DNA of 64,000 nucleotides from Prochilodus magdalenae (lineage: Eukaryota; Chordata; Actinopteri; Characiformes; Prochilodontidae): positions 437,501-501,500 of the forward strand of contig JAMWET010003573.1 in assembly GCA_024036415.1 (NCBI GenBank), written 5' to 3'. The notes under the pieces were generated by a model that searched no databases, was not told the DNA's origin, and worked only from the letters and a program-made list of their open reading frames with translations. Of this stretch, positions 46,406-58,019 are shown piece after piece. A program made the translations under genes and the position numbers. Numbering within the stretch: the first letter of the stretch is position 1; every line of letters begins with the position of its first letter.

Positions 46406-46624
46406 GGTTGCTGTAGCTCTGCGGATAACACCACTACCTGCTAGTGAGCCACCACCACATGTGGGAGACTGGGGGTTTGAATCCCTGTCTGACTGGCTAT
46501 GCTGTGCCACACCAACAAGGGTCCCTGGGCAAGACTCCTAACACTACATTGGCTTACGTGTAGTATGATTAACCTTGTAAGTCGCTCTGGATAAGAGCGT
46601 CAGCTAAATACCGTAAATGTAAAT
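46406..46624 (+). mobile_element. tRNA-headed SINE copy
   Basis: ggttgctgtagctctgcgga head, gggtttgaatccctgtctga B box, cctgggcaagactcctaaca middle and gtcgctctggataagagcgt tail ending taaatgtaaat. Confidence 0.88.
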
Positions 46625-49223
46625 TTGCCAGTGCAGTCTTTTACGGAATGGTAACCCCTACCCATCTTTCCTTCTGAAAGACTCCGCCTCTCCGAGATGT
46701 TCATCTTATACTTGAATCTATAATCTTGTTAGTAACCTGTTGGCATATAACTTGCTGTGAAATGTTCCATCAGGGTGTTTTACAGTCGTCAGTCCACATA
46801 TACACTTTGATATATCGTGATTGTTGTGTTCTATATATATACTGCATGTTAGACACTAGAGGTCGCTCCTGCGCTACCGATTGAGGCTGCTAGTGTAGAC
46901 TAGAAGAAGAGTGAGGAAAACAGCCATGCCATGTAGCTAGCGTGTGAGGAGTAATAAAGCTGCATTCAGAAGCACTTCAGCCTGATTATTTACAACTCAC
47001 CTGGACACTACAATGATATAAATCCCTACATGTAAAAATCTATAAACACAGTTACATTTATACACTCATCATTGAAAATAATAGCTGCACACAGTAGGAA
47101 TCAACTGACAGTAATGAAACTTGGTGGGTAGGTTTGACATACGAGACATGCTAATGGTTCTAGTTTCATGCTTCATATGAGTCTAAGTTTATCATCATTT
47201 ACGGATCCTTGTATCCTTTATCTTCCTTCCCTATAGCACTGCAATCCCACAATTCCTTCTGGCTGCAGCTATTCTCATGATAAAGATTGAATGAACAAAA
47301 CTACAGTTATATTGACCGCTCAGTTCTTTACGTAGTATCTGATTTAAACTGGACTCCTAGTGAAAAATTTTTTATATTACCGGCAGTTTGTTTGTGTACT
47401 GTCTGTTTTACACCTACAGCTTTTTCCAGATTTATTTTATTGGATATGGTTTCGACACCTGTAACATCAGAAATTCCTCGTACATCTATATATGATTCTT
47501 ATTATAAGGGGCTTATTTTAACTGCATAATTAAATGTTTAGGTGTAAACAGTCTTTCCGAGAGGTCTGATCTAAAATATTCTGTCTGGGGAAAATGTTCT
47601 AGAGTAGTGGTAAATAGAACCATATGTCTGAGGCAGTTACTGGCATGGGGCAAAATGCCACCCCCACCTCCTGCCAAAAAACTTCATCAACCATCATCAA
47701 CATTTTGTCTTAACACTCAGAAGACATGTGTAGATTGACTGGTGGTTTTGGACAGTCCCCTGGTTCCATTCACCACCACTGTGAATAGCACAGATTGACC
47801 TTGACAACTCAGTCACTGAAATTTTGCAATTAGTGGAATTCCATCATTCTAATTAAAAAATACAGTGCAGCCTGTTAGCCAGATTTACAGACCCAAATAA
47901 TAGACAAAGGTAATACACGGATGACTCATCCAATAAAGAACTTAAATTGGTTTCTTTATTTAGTAATAATTTAGTAATATGCCTTCATCACTGTATTATC
48001 ACTGTGACCAAGTGTTCCTTTGACGAAAAAACGAAGGGTCCGTTTCGTCGTGAAGGTCAGTTCCACTGATTTTACACAGTTGCTGCATAATTAAATGGTT
48101 GAGATGTCATTTATTGAGTCATTCAGGTGAAACACTTTTCTAGAGAAGCTTACTCTCAGAGTAAGAGTTGTTCACTGTGGCGGTGATAAGAACCAGACGT
48201 CTGGAGAGTCTACAAGCTACAAAACTTAATACATGACATGGTTATGAAAATAGACTGAGTTTATTTACATGCACTTAATAATCATATCCTAATCAGACTT
48301 CTACATTTATCTGATTACTCAAGTGGTCATGTACACAACATTTCTCAGATCTGACGGAGGCCTTGAGAGCCATCTAAGAGATCCAGTTAATAGAGTGAGG
48401 TTTAGTGCATGTGCACCCTTACTCTGATTTCTTTCAGTCTTCCCAGTCTGCATATATACGAAGGAAATCAGAAAACAGTAGATGAAATAAACAAGCAGTG
48501 CTTAACACAGCAGCCACTTGGTGGCAACCAAACACTTTTGGAGCGACGCTAAAAACAATTGACAAAAAGAGGGATGTAAAAATTCTTCATGTTTTTATTT
48601 GATTCGTTGGTTTATTTATATTTGTAGTTTCCCATAGCGTGACCCAAAAAAGGTGCAGCATGATGTTAGACTTTTACGTTGTCACGTCTTATTTTTTGAG
48701 TTTATTAGCTGGTTGCAAATGAGAGACCCAATTACGGCAGGACTCATGCAGGTCTGGAGTTTTCCAATTATCTGATTACTCTGAGTGCTGATAGGGTTAC
48801 TGGCTAAATCTGATTTTATCGGATTATTAAGTGTATGTAAATGCACCCATTGTTTTGCAACTCAAAAATAGATAACCGTTTTTGATTCATTCGTGGTGGT
48901 GGGGTACATCAGGGCACATTCATCAGAATACCCAAGTCAGCTCACAGTGTGGGCTCACTAGTTGCTTTAGGGGGTAAATGAAATGCCCATAGTTCTATCG
49001 TAGACCTGGTGAGCCCTGGTTCCCATCACCACCACTTGCTCAGAGTCTGCATGTTGGTCATCAAACCACTCGAAATGAACCCTCACATCTCAGCAACTCT
49101 ATTACACCACGTTAGAGTAGATTATAACGCAGCCAGTAAAATAACACAATGTAAAATAGATATAAGACTATCGTGTTATGTGGAAAAAGAGGAGAACTTC
49201 TATTTATTTATTTATTTATTTAT
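46625..49223. other. Downstream of fam237b, nothing firm
   Basis: 47073-47165 holds a reverse end fragment of the Tc1-like family (gaaacttggtgggtaggttt). 48160-48220 (ggcggtgataagaaccagac gtct) resembles 55975-56005. No coding exon is supported. Confidence 0.4.
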
Positions 49224-49226
49224 TTA
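49200..49226 (-). terminator. Overlapping AATAAA poly(A) signals at the fam237b stop
   Basis: On the - strand the stop codon TAA runs directly into five AATAAA units, a (TTTA)n tract on the + strand. If used, the 3' UTR would be extremely short. Another distal signal is possible. Confidence 0.4.
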
Positions 49227-49634
49227 CAGTGTTGCTCTTCGGGACGCCCTCCTCCAGGCCCTCCTCCCCAGTCCATGCGCACGCGACAGCACACAGTCCA
49301 CGTAGCGCTCCCAGAAGAGCTGTGCAAGCTTCATGAACGCATCTTGGTGGCCCGCTTGCGGCGACGCCCGCAGGTATGTCATGAAGTCCCAGAAGGCCCC
49401 AACGTTGTCTGCCACACGCAGCTTGCGCACCTCTATGACCGCAAGCGAGGAGGCGTCCCAGCATGCGCCGTCAATCTCTCCCAGGTGCGCAGGCATTCCA
49501 GCCTCGGTGCTCAGAATGGAGGGTGCGCTCAGGGCGCACGAGGAGGCCACGGCCAGCAGGAGCATGTACACGCCCGCGAGCCTCTGCCACCGAATCCCGA
49601 GAGGACCTGCTGACAGCTCCAGTCTGGAATCCAT
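49224..49634 (-). CDS. fam237b: FAM237-family neuropeptide precursor (neurosecretory protein GL/GM type)
   Basis: A 136-residue secreted precursor. The N-terminus has a hydrophobic signal core (GVYMLLLAVASSCALS, about 21-36). The conserved peptide region follows: DGACWDAS (Cys58), FWDFMTYLRASP (81-92), LAQLFWERYVDCVLSR (Cys114) and HGLGRR (120-125). GRR is an amidation and dibasic cleavage signal, giving a Gly-Leu-amide end; the two Cys can form the disulfide known in this family. The start at 49634 is the ATG that puts the signal core near the N-terminus. A splice acceptor (ccctttcag) lies about 48 bases upstream on the - strand, so a 5' UTR exon is likely. FAM237B sits next to GTPBP10 in human 7q21, hence the symbol; FAM237A is the alternative. 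The tail after GRR is only 11 residues, then TAA directly followed by repeated AATAAA. Confidence 0.87.
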   Translation of the reverse strand: MDSRLELSAGPLGIRWQRLAGVYMLLLAVASSCALSAPSILSTEAGMPAHLGEIDGACWDASSLAVIEVRKLRVADNVGAFWDFMTYLRASPQAGHQDAFMKLAQLFWERYVDCVLSRAHGLGRRAWRRASRRATL

Positions 49635-49869
49635 GAGTGACGGGTGAAGGCTCGAGATTAACGTGCACGAGGCTCTGTGAAATCTGAAAGGGAAGCATCA
49701 TTCAGTGTGAGAACAATGATGTAATTACTTCTATTAGATTTAATGCCTTTTAGGGAACACCTGTACACCTGCCCTTTCAGACAGTTATCTATTCTATATT
49801 CAGCCAGTCGTTTGGATGTGGGCCAGCAGCTATAGGTAATGTTCACATCGGGAATCAAAATTTGATGTT

Positions 49870-50490
49870 AGTGATTTTGGCCAGATGTTGATCGTTGGTG
49901 TCAGATGGGCTGGCTTGAGTATTCCTAAAGCTGCTGATCTATTTGGAATTTCATGCACAGCAGCCTCTAGAGTGCACTAAGAATGGTGGGATGAAGAAAA
50001 CCATCTAGCGAGTGGCAGTCCGGAGGACAGAAATGTCTTGATGAGAGTCAGTGGAGAACGGCCAGACAGTACCTCAGATAACCACTCTGTACAACATGTC
50101 CAACCTGGATGCGGATGGGCTACAACAGCAAAAGACCACATTGGGTTCCACTTGCTGAGGCTGCAGTGGGCAGAGGCTCGCCTAAGCTGGACAGTTGACT
50201 ATGGACTTTGCTAAGGTACATAGATGGTAGGGTAAGAATGTAGGACCAAGAGCATGAACCCATGGACCCAGCCTGTTTCATGTGTGGGGAATGTTGTCTT
50301 GCTCCATGTTGGGCTACTATTACTAATCAATTGTCACTTGAGGCCCACAACCTATGTGAGTACTTTTGCTAACCATGTGTCCGTCATAACCACAATTGAC
50401 CAGCTTCTATTGGCTCTTCAGAGTTCTTCAGTGGTCTTCCTAGGCACTGGATCTGAATCCAGTAGAACATCATTGGGATGTGGTGCCACA
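49870..50490 (+). mobile_element. Decayed Tc1-like transposon
   Basis: Ordered pieces such as gagtattcctaaagctgctg, cagcctctagagtgcactaa, gatgggctacaacagcaaaa, ctggacagttgactatgga, ccatgttgggctactattac and ggcactggatctgaatccag follow the transposase gene of a well-known fish Tc1 family. Internal deletions and frame breaks are many. Confidence 0.75.
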
Positions 50491-50524
50491 GTGCAGTGAA
50501 TGGAAGTTAAAGGGGAGTTTAATG

Positions 50525-50655
50525 TGGCTTAAAAGGAGTGACTGCATTTGGGCGTGTCAGAGGCCTTAGTGTGAAGGAAGGAGCTGAATCTGCAGGTGTA
50601 CAGTAACATACGGTCATACAGAGAGAGGTCTACCAGCAGTGGCAAATAATGATAA
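50525..50655 (+). mobile_element. Tc1-like HTH fragment
   Basis: Matches 19292-19400 (aaggagtgactgcatttggg; gtgaaggaaggagctgaatc; ggtctaccagcagtggcaaa). It is the DNA-binding part only. Confidence 0.6.
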
Positions 50656-50789
50656 TAATAATAATAATAATATAATAAAATATATATTTAAAAAATAATG
50701 TATATACATATATATATATACACAGTACCTTAACAGCTGCATTCATATAACATTATTATATTTTCAATATTTTTAGGAGAAATGCTAGT

Positions 50790-50810
50790 ATGTATATATA
50801 TGTGTGTATA

Positions 50811-50886
<76 letters not shown>
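50790..50886 (+). repeat. (TA)n microsatellite
   Basis: TA array with a few TATG interruptions at its left end. Ile-Tyr repeat frames across it are artefacts. Confidence 0.95.
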
Positions 50887-50888
<2 letters not shown>

Positions 50889-50983
50889 TATACTTGTGAT
50901 TTCAGTGCAGGGATAATGTTCAGTCTCAGAAGTTGGTTTAGCATTTTCAGCTTCCCAGAATCCAACCAATCCCAAACACATCA

Positions 50984-51240
50984 GGTCTGGACTCCGGGGT
51001 GGTCAGTCCGTTGTTCTGAGAACACCAGTCTCGTTTTTTCAGTAAGGAGCTTCGTGAACAGCTACACATCCTTTCAGACCCTCATAGCATTGAGTCATGC
51101 CCTGAAGCATGTGCATCTTCTCACAGTGGAAGGATGGACAGATCACTGGATGTTCTCAGATCTGAAGCCAGAGTGGAGCTTGATGTTCTCCACTGTTTAT
51201 CTGATGGGGACAGTTTTGATGGTTTACCAGTTCTTGCACT
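50984..51240 (-). mobile_element. Tc1-like fragment, partner of 45.6 kb
   Basis: Shares tggtcagtccgttgttctga gaacacca with the opposite strand of 45607-45635. The coding frame is not preserved. Confidence 0.5.
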
Positions 51241-51856
51241 TTAATTTGGAGCCCCAATTTTAGAAACTCCCGTTCTTCTTTCCATCCTCCTCCTAATTCA
51301 GGTGGATTATATTCTATATAACGGCTTATTTGACTGGGAATGAAATAAATGAGGAGTGGTCTCAGACCCTCAGTGCTCTAATGTCTGAAACACTCACGTT
51401 AAATTGGTACTAATGTGGCTCCTTTATGTAGCGACTGGTAGTTATATGGTATATACATTTAAACTGAAGTAGCCTACTCTTTCAAACAAGGTGCCAATAA
51501 GGGCTTCTTGAGCAATGCCAAGAAGAACCACCTTGGGTTTCCCAATGAATAAGATTTGAGCGTGTAAAGCACCTTCTAAAGGTTGCAAGGTTTCAAAGCC
51601 ACCAATATAAGGGCTCACCCGAGAACCTATGCATTATGTGGAGGTTCTTTGATCTTCAAAAAGGTGCTCCACACTTGCACATCTAATTTCCAAAGACGCA
51701 TAAAGAAACATGCAGAAGTTTTATAGGGAACCACAAGTGGTTCTTCTTCTTCTGTTGAATCAAATAATGTTCAGTGGTCTGAGTAACAATGACCTATAGA
51801 TCCCAAAGTTCGGTGGAAGCGGTGTAAAGATGGTAAAGCAGCCGTACCTGTGCTCC

Positions 51857-51990
51857 AGTGAGGTGGTGAGTGAAAGAACCGCTCCTCCGTGTCCGTGTGC
51901 TTGTATGTGCTCGGTCAGACTCGTTAAGTCCGGCTGCAGCCCCTCTTTGCTTCCTCCCTCCTCCTCCTTCCTTCACTTCTATTTACTCTG
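51857..51990 (-). other. fam237b: Candidate 5' UTR exon of fam237b
   Basis: On the - strand a consensus donor GAGCACAG|gtacgg occurs at 51856/51857. It is preceded by about 130 bases of GC-richer sequence, and a cgtcat half-CRE lies just upstream (51995-52001). The fam237b coding exon has an acceptor at about 49682. The pairing is inferred from splice sites and spacing only. Confidence 0.35.
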
Positions 51991-52030
51991 TGTAACGTCA
52001 TCGTGGATGACGGTCCTTCAGGGGCTTTAA

Positions 52031-52690
52031 CGCAAAGCCAAACAACCTACGAGGGAGTTTCAACAGGATGAAATGTGTTGATGTTTTACGTTCGTGCCGG
52101 CCGTCACAAATGCCAGGAGTCACTGCACTGTAGTTATGATTCACCCACATGTTCAGTCATTACTCAATTAAATTTTTTTTTATTTTTGGTGTGTTAGTTG
52201 ATATACCTGATATCTATATGGTAAGTCTACACTATATGGTAAGGTTACCAGATATCTGAAACGACACCCAGGAACATGTGCAGTTGGGCGGCCAATATAT
52301 CATATATCATATATCATAAATATCCAGTGTTTGATCTATGACATGAAAAAGGTGGGGCAGTTCGGGGGTAATGTATTTTGATGATGGTAAATGTTGTACT
52401 GTAATAAAGGCTAGTGGTTTAGGAAGGGATAAGACAGAAATATGAATGTCACTAAAGATTAAATGGTTTTATGAGGCCATAATTAATATTCATATTAAAT
52501 ATTTTGGCCATAAAATGAGACCTGTGGCTACAAAAATAAGACCCGAGGCTATAACCCAATAGCCAGACCACAACCACACCCTGGGCTAGGTCCAGTTCTG
52601 GAGAGACAGTGGCCGTATGTCGTATATGGACAGCTGAAAAAGTGATGCACTGTATGTAGATAATTGGCAGCTACATTCAACTATATGTCT
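52031..52690. other. Intergenic, nothing recognised
   Basis: There is no supported feature. Bases 52292-52323 have a short atatatcat repeat. Confidence 0.4.
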
Positions 52691-52904
52691 ATACAAATCA
52701 GACCCTACCAGACTTGAGGCGAGACATCTGGCTGTCTGCTCTGCTGCAGGTCTCCTTTAAGAGCTCCATGTGTGTTTTTACATTTCCAGATACAGATCCA
52801 CCAAAACTGTGGACTGTCCTAGAAAAATGTGGACCTCTGGTCACAATGCTGTATGACCATGGGCGTTACTATGGAGTCTCCAATCTTCTGGGGAAGCTTT
52901 GAAA

Positions 52905-53115
52905 TGTGGCTACCAGGTTTCATTTCAACCCCAGGAGTGTTAGTGAGGCAGGCTCTGAAGTTGGGCAAGAAAATCTGGCTCGCAGTTGGTGTTCAGATTC
53001 ATCTCAGAGGTGTTTGATAGGGTTGAGGTCAAGGCTCTGTGCAGACCTCAACGAACTGTTTCATTATGGACCTTGCTTTGGGCACACACACATGATCATG
53101 CAGGAAAGGTCAGAT
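52905..53115 (-). mobile_element. Tc1-like fragment
   Basis: gtttgatagggttgaggtca aggctctgtgcag and tggaccttgctttgggcaca match the reverse strand of fish Tc1 transposase genes. Confidence 0.5.
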
Positions 53116-53130
53116 TAAATGCATGTAGGA

Positions 53131-55000
53131 TACTGGCAGCTGTAAGTAGTGTGTTGGTGTACAGTAACTCAGTAAGTGTAATGTGTTAGTGTACTGTAAG
53201 TAGTGTGTTGGTGTACAGTAACTCAGTAAGTGTAATGTGTTAGTGTACTGTAAGTAGTGTGTTGGTGTACAGCAACTCAGTAAGTGTAATGTGTTAGTGT
53301 ACTGTAAGTAGTGTGCTGGTGTACTGTAACTCAGTAAGTGTAATGTGTTAGTGTACTGTAAGTAGTGTGTTGGTGTACAGTAACTCAGTAAGTGTAATGT
53401 GTTAGTGTGCTGTAAGTAGTGTATTGGTGTGCAGTAACTCAGTAAGTGTAATGCGTTAGTGTACTGTAAGTAGTGTGTCGGTGTACAGTAACTCAGTAAG
53501 TGTAATGTGTTAGTGTACTGTAAGTAGTGTGTTGGTGTACAGCAACTCAGTAAGTGTAATGTGTTAGTGTACTGTAAGTAGTGTGCTGGTGTACTGTAAC
53601 TCAGTAAGTGTAATGTGTTAGTGTGCTGTAAGTAGTGTATTGGTGTGCAGTAACTCAGTAAGTGTAATGTGTTAGTGTGCTGTAAGTAGTGTGTTGGTGT
53701 ACAGTAACTCAGTAAGTGTAATGTGTTAGTGTGCTGTAAGTAGTGTGTTGGTGTACAGTGACTCAGTAAGTGTAATGTGTTAGTGTGCTGTAAGTAGCGT
53801 GTTGGTGTACAGTGACTCAGTAAGTGTAATGCGTTAGTGTGCTGTAAGTAGCGTGTTGGTGTACAGTAACTCAGTAAGTGTAATGCGTTAGTGTGCTGTA
53901 AGTAGCGTGTTGGTGTGCAGTAACTCAGTAAGTGTAATGCGTTAGTGTACTGTAAGTAGCGTGTTGGTGTGCAGTAACTCAGTAAGTGTAATGCGTTAGT
54001 GTACTGTAAGTAGTGTGTTGTGTGCAGTAACTCAGTAAGTGTAATGCGTTAGTGTACTGTAAGTAGTGTGTTGGTGTGCAGTAACTCAGTCAGTGTAATG
54101 CGTTAGTGTACTGTAAGTAGCGTGTTGGTGTGCAGTAACTCAGTAAGTGTAATGCGTTAGTGTACTGTAAGTAGTGTGTTGGTGTGCAGTAACTCAGTAA
54201 GTGTAATGCGTTAGTGTACTGTAAGTAGTGTGTTGGTGTGCAGTAACTCAGTAAGTGTAATGTGTTAGTGTACTGTAAGTAGTGTGTTGGTGTGCAGTAA
54301 CTCAGTCAGTGTAATGCGTTAGTGTACTGTAAGTAGTGTGTTGGTGTGCAGTAACTCAGTAAGTGTAATGCGTTAGTGTACTGTAAGTAGTGTGTTGGTG
54401 TGCAGTAACTCAGTAAGTGTAATGTGTTAGTGTACTGTAAGTAGTGTGTTGGTGTGCAGTAACTCAGTAAGTGTAATGCGTTAGTGTACTGTAAGTAGTG
54501 TGTTGGTGTGCAGTAACTCAGTAAGTGTAATGCGTTAGTGTACTGTAAGTAGTGTGTTGGTGTACAGTAACTCAGTAAGTGTAATGCGTTAGTGTACTGT
54601 AAGTATTCGCCATGTTGGTGTACACCAGAATAAGGGCCTCAGTCACAGTGTAATGCGTTAGGCAGTAGTACTGAAGTAGTGTGTTGGTGTGCAGTAACTC
54701 AGTAAGTTTTAATGCGTTAAATGTACTGTAAGTAGTGTGTTGGTGTGCAGTAACTCAGTAAGTGTAATGTGTTAGTGTAGTGTAAGTAGTGTGTTGGTGT
54801 GCAGTAACTCAGTAAGTGTAATGCGTTAGTGTACTGTAAGTAGTGTGCTGGTGTACAGTAACTCAGTAAGTGTAATGCGTTAGTGTACTGTAAGTAGTGT
54901 GTTGGTGTGCAGTAACTCAGTAAGTGTAATGTGTTAGTGTACTGTAAGTAGTGTGTTGGTGTGCAGTAACTCAGTAAGTGTAACTTGTTAGTGTACTGTG
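53131..55000 (+). repeat. 54-bp minisatellite, about 34 units
   Basis: The unit taactcagtaagtgtaatgt, gttagtgtactgtaagtagt, gtgttggtgtacag (54 bases) repeats from 53131 to 55000. Two variant positions change along the array: acag units and tgtgtt dominate on the left, gcag and tgcgtt on the right. One stretch at 54600-54720 is scrambled. The array ends about 550 bases before the gtpbp10 start. Confidence 0.96.
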
Positions 55001-55096
55001 ACTCTGCCACTCTGCCAGATGTGGCCCACATCTGCATGCTATCTGAGTGCTCTATTTTGGTTATTCTAGCAGTAATATGGCCCAAACAAAAACCTA

Positions 55097-55141
55097 TTAT
55101 TATTATTATTATTATTATTATTAGTAGTAGTAGTAGTAGTA
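55097..55141 (+). repeat. (TAT)n(TAG)n microsatellite
   Basis: TAT/ATT triplets pass into AGT triplets, followed by a second ATT run to about 55180. Confidence 0.92.
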
Positions 55142-55304
55142 ATCAATCATTATAATGAATTATTATTATTATTATTATTTAATTATTATTTTATTTTATT
55201 TTTATTTTAATTACTTCGTCTGCATCTAAAGTCTGAACTTGTCAGAAATCCGGTGGAGCCCCTTTAAAACCTGCCAGCTAGCAGACAAGCTGCGCTCTCC
55301 TGGT

Positions 55305-55400
55305 TTTCACCAATCACGGGAAGGGGGTTGGGCTAGAGTGTGACAGACACAGACTTAAGCCAATAGAAAGAGCGCTGCGGTGGTCTAGACCAATCACCGC
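55305..55400 (+). promoter_or_regulatory. gtpbp10 proximal promoter with three CCAAT boxes
   Basis: CCAAT motifs at about 55310 (accaatcacggg), 55360 (gccaatagaaag) and 55390 (accaatcaccgc) lie 150-240 bases upstream of the gtpbp10 start codon, in a locally GC-richer stretch. This spacing fits NF-Y-type housekeeping promoters. There is no TATA box. Confidence 0.6.
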
Positions 55401-55434
55401 AGAGTCCGTGTTATCCACTTCCGTCATTGTGCAC

Positions 55435-55455
55435 ATGGCTGCTGTTCGCTTGTGA
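55435..55455 (+). other. Short upstream ORF in the gtpbp10 leader
   Basis: ATG GCT GCT GTT CGC TTG TGA lies 91 bases before the gtpbp10 stop-free frame at 55546 and in good context (gcacATGG). If the transcript starts upstream of it, it would be a six-codon uORF. Confidence 0.4.
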
Positions 55456-55545
55456 GTTTAGCTGATCAGGGATGTGGAGTCTGTAAACACATGTAACAGC
55501 GCTGATTCTGAAATCTCTGGCCGGAGTGGTGCTGTTTGTGTCGGT

Positions 55546-57916
55546 ATGGTCTGGATTAGCAGAGCCTGCTGGCGGAAGGTGGGTATAACTACACTACTGG
55601 ACGGGAACGCGGCGCTGGCTAACTTAATGTCTTTCACTTCTGGTTCTTTATCTTAACTAACATTTCTTCGCCGACTCCATGTTCTGAGACTGTGGTCAGG
55701 CACGAGGCGAATGTAAGCCGGTGTTATGAAGCCCCTTTACTGCTTCAGCGTTTCCACGCGTCCGTAGAGCTACACTATCTGTGGCTGTGAGAAACACAGC
55801 ACTCAGGAACTGAACTGCAGTATAGACCTGCAGAGGTGAAAAGTTTAAAGGGGAAGTTCACCAATTTTACAAAAACACTACATAAATAATTTGTTAGGAT
55901 GTAAACAAAGTCACCGTAGTTTAGTGTGAAATGCTCAGTTCTAGAGGCACCCACAGAGTGTCAGAGAACTGTTAACAGTGGTGGTGATGGTAACCAGACG
56001 TCTGAAGAGCTTAATACCTCTAAAAAAAAAAAACCCCTCTATCACTCGTCAGGTTTTAGATGATATGGTCAGATACACTGCTGGATGTCTGAGACATTGT
56101 TTATGGAAAGTAAAGTAGTTCCCACAGATATATATATATATGGATATCTGAGACACTATATATGGTATATATATATGGTATACGTATCGATTCATATAAG
56201 ATTATTCAAATTTATGTAGCAGTAAACATGTTTTTTCCACTGCAGAAATCCCCCATGGTTCTTGTCACCACCATCGTAAAGAGAATCAGATTCAGGACAT
56301 CTTGAGTGACATCCCCTTTGTTCCGCATACAGCATATGTGATACAGCAAAAGTATTCACTCACTCCTCTAAATCCTTGAATGCAGCTGTTCCAGTCACTT
56401 CCATGACCACAGGTGTATAAAAAACAAGCACCTAGGCCTGCAGACTGCTTATACAGACATTAGTGAAAGAATGGGTCGCTCCCAGAAGCTCAGTCAATCC
56501 CAGCCACCTGTGCAACAAGTCCAGTTGTGACATCTCCTCCCTAATAAAATCTCCACAGTCGACTGTCAGTGGTACTGTAAGAAAGTGAAAGCGATTGGGA
56601 ATGATAGTAACTCAGCCACAAAGTGGTAGGCCATGTAACATGACAGAGCAGGGTCAGCGGATGCTGAGGTGCGTAGTGCGCACAGGTCGCCAACTGTCCA
56701 TCACTACAGACCTCCAGACTTCATGTGGCCTTCAAGATAAGGTCAAGAACAGGCTTCATGGAATGAACTGCATCCAAGCCTTGCATCACCAAGCGCAGGG
56801 CAAAGTGTCGAAGGCAGGGGTGTAAAGCACCGCCACTGAACTACAGAGCAGTGGAGACGTGTTCTCTGGAGTGACCAATCAAGCTTCTCCATCTAGCAAT
56901 CCGAGTCTGGGTTTGGTCATTGCCAGGAGAACGGTACTTGTCTGAATGCATTGTAAAGTTTGGTGGACGGGGGATTATGGTGTGGGTATGTTGTTCAGGA
57001 GTTGGGCTCGGTCCCTTAGTTCCAGTGAAAGGAACTCTTAATGCTTTAGCAGACCCAGAGACTCTGGACAATTTCATGGTTCAACTTTGTGGGAACAGTT
57101 TGGGGCAAATAGAGCCGGGGGTCACAATGTCAACAACCCAAATAATAATATATTAATGAATAACTATAATGGCCTTGAACTGTTTTTCTATTTAGCGCTC
57201 TGTAATGAATGATTGATTTGATTGATTTACCAAAAATAAATGCGCCCAGGTAGCTCTGTGTCAAGCAGCCGTCTGCCGATGGTGCTGGCGCTAACAGGAT
57301 GACTCATATAGGGCATTGCTGCTCGCTGCATTACCCAAAATCATGACTGTTGGGTCAGGCAGGTACAGGGATAAGGCCTGTCCTTGCTCATGTCACATAG
57401 ACGTTTCACAGACGAGTGTGAAACTTGAATCATTTGCATATCTCACGATGCATGTCTCACGATGTCAAACCTATCCATCAAGTTTCCTTCCTGCCGGCTG
57501 GTTCTTTATTGGTTCAGTGATCTATGGAACTGTGTTTTTAATGGTGAGTGTATTTATGATAATTCTGTGATTGGGAGTAAAAGGCTTTGTGACTGAAGTC
57601 AGCCTTTCACTGACCAGTTAATAAACAGTAAGATTTGTCCCGCCTTGATGTTTGTCTTTCTGTCCCCATTTTCAGTATGGAAACTTTGTGGATAACCTTC
57701 GGCTGTACGTGAAAGGTGGGAGCGGTGGCATGGGATTACCCCGTCTAGGGGGGCAGGGTGGAAATGGAGGAGATGTGTGGGTGGTGGCTAAGAAAGACCT
57801 CACACTGAAGCGGATAAAGGACAAGCATCCCCAGAAGCGCTTTGTGGCTGGCGTGGGTTCCAATAGCAGGTGTGTGTGTGTCTATCTCTCTATCTATCTA
57901 TCTCTCTATCTATCTC

Positions 57917-57947
<31 letters not shown>

Positions 57948-57976
57948 GTCTATTGATCTATCTTGCTGTCTTTCAT

Positions 57977-58019
<43 letters not shown>

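Noticed and set aside
49173..49701. Other frames (146, 104, 82, 76 codons) over the fam237b exon
   Set aside because: Shadows of the GC-rich exon; only the 136-codon - strand frame has the signal peptide and FAM237 motif.
53131..55000. CRISPR-like regular repeat array
   Set aside because: There are no unique spacers; units are contiguous 54-bp repeats in a vertebrate genome.
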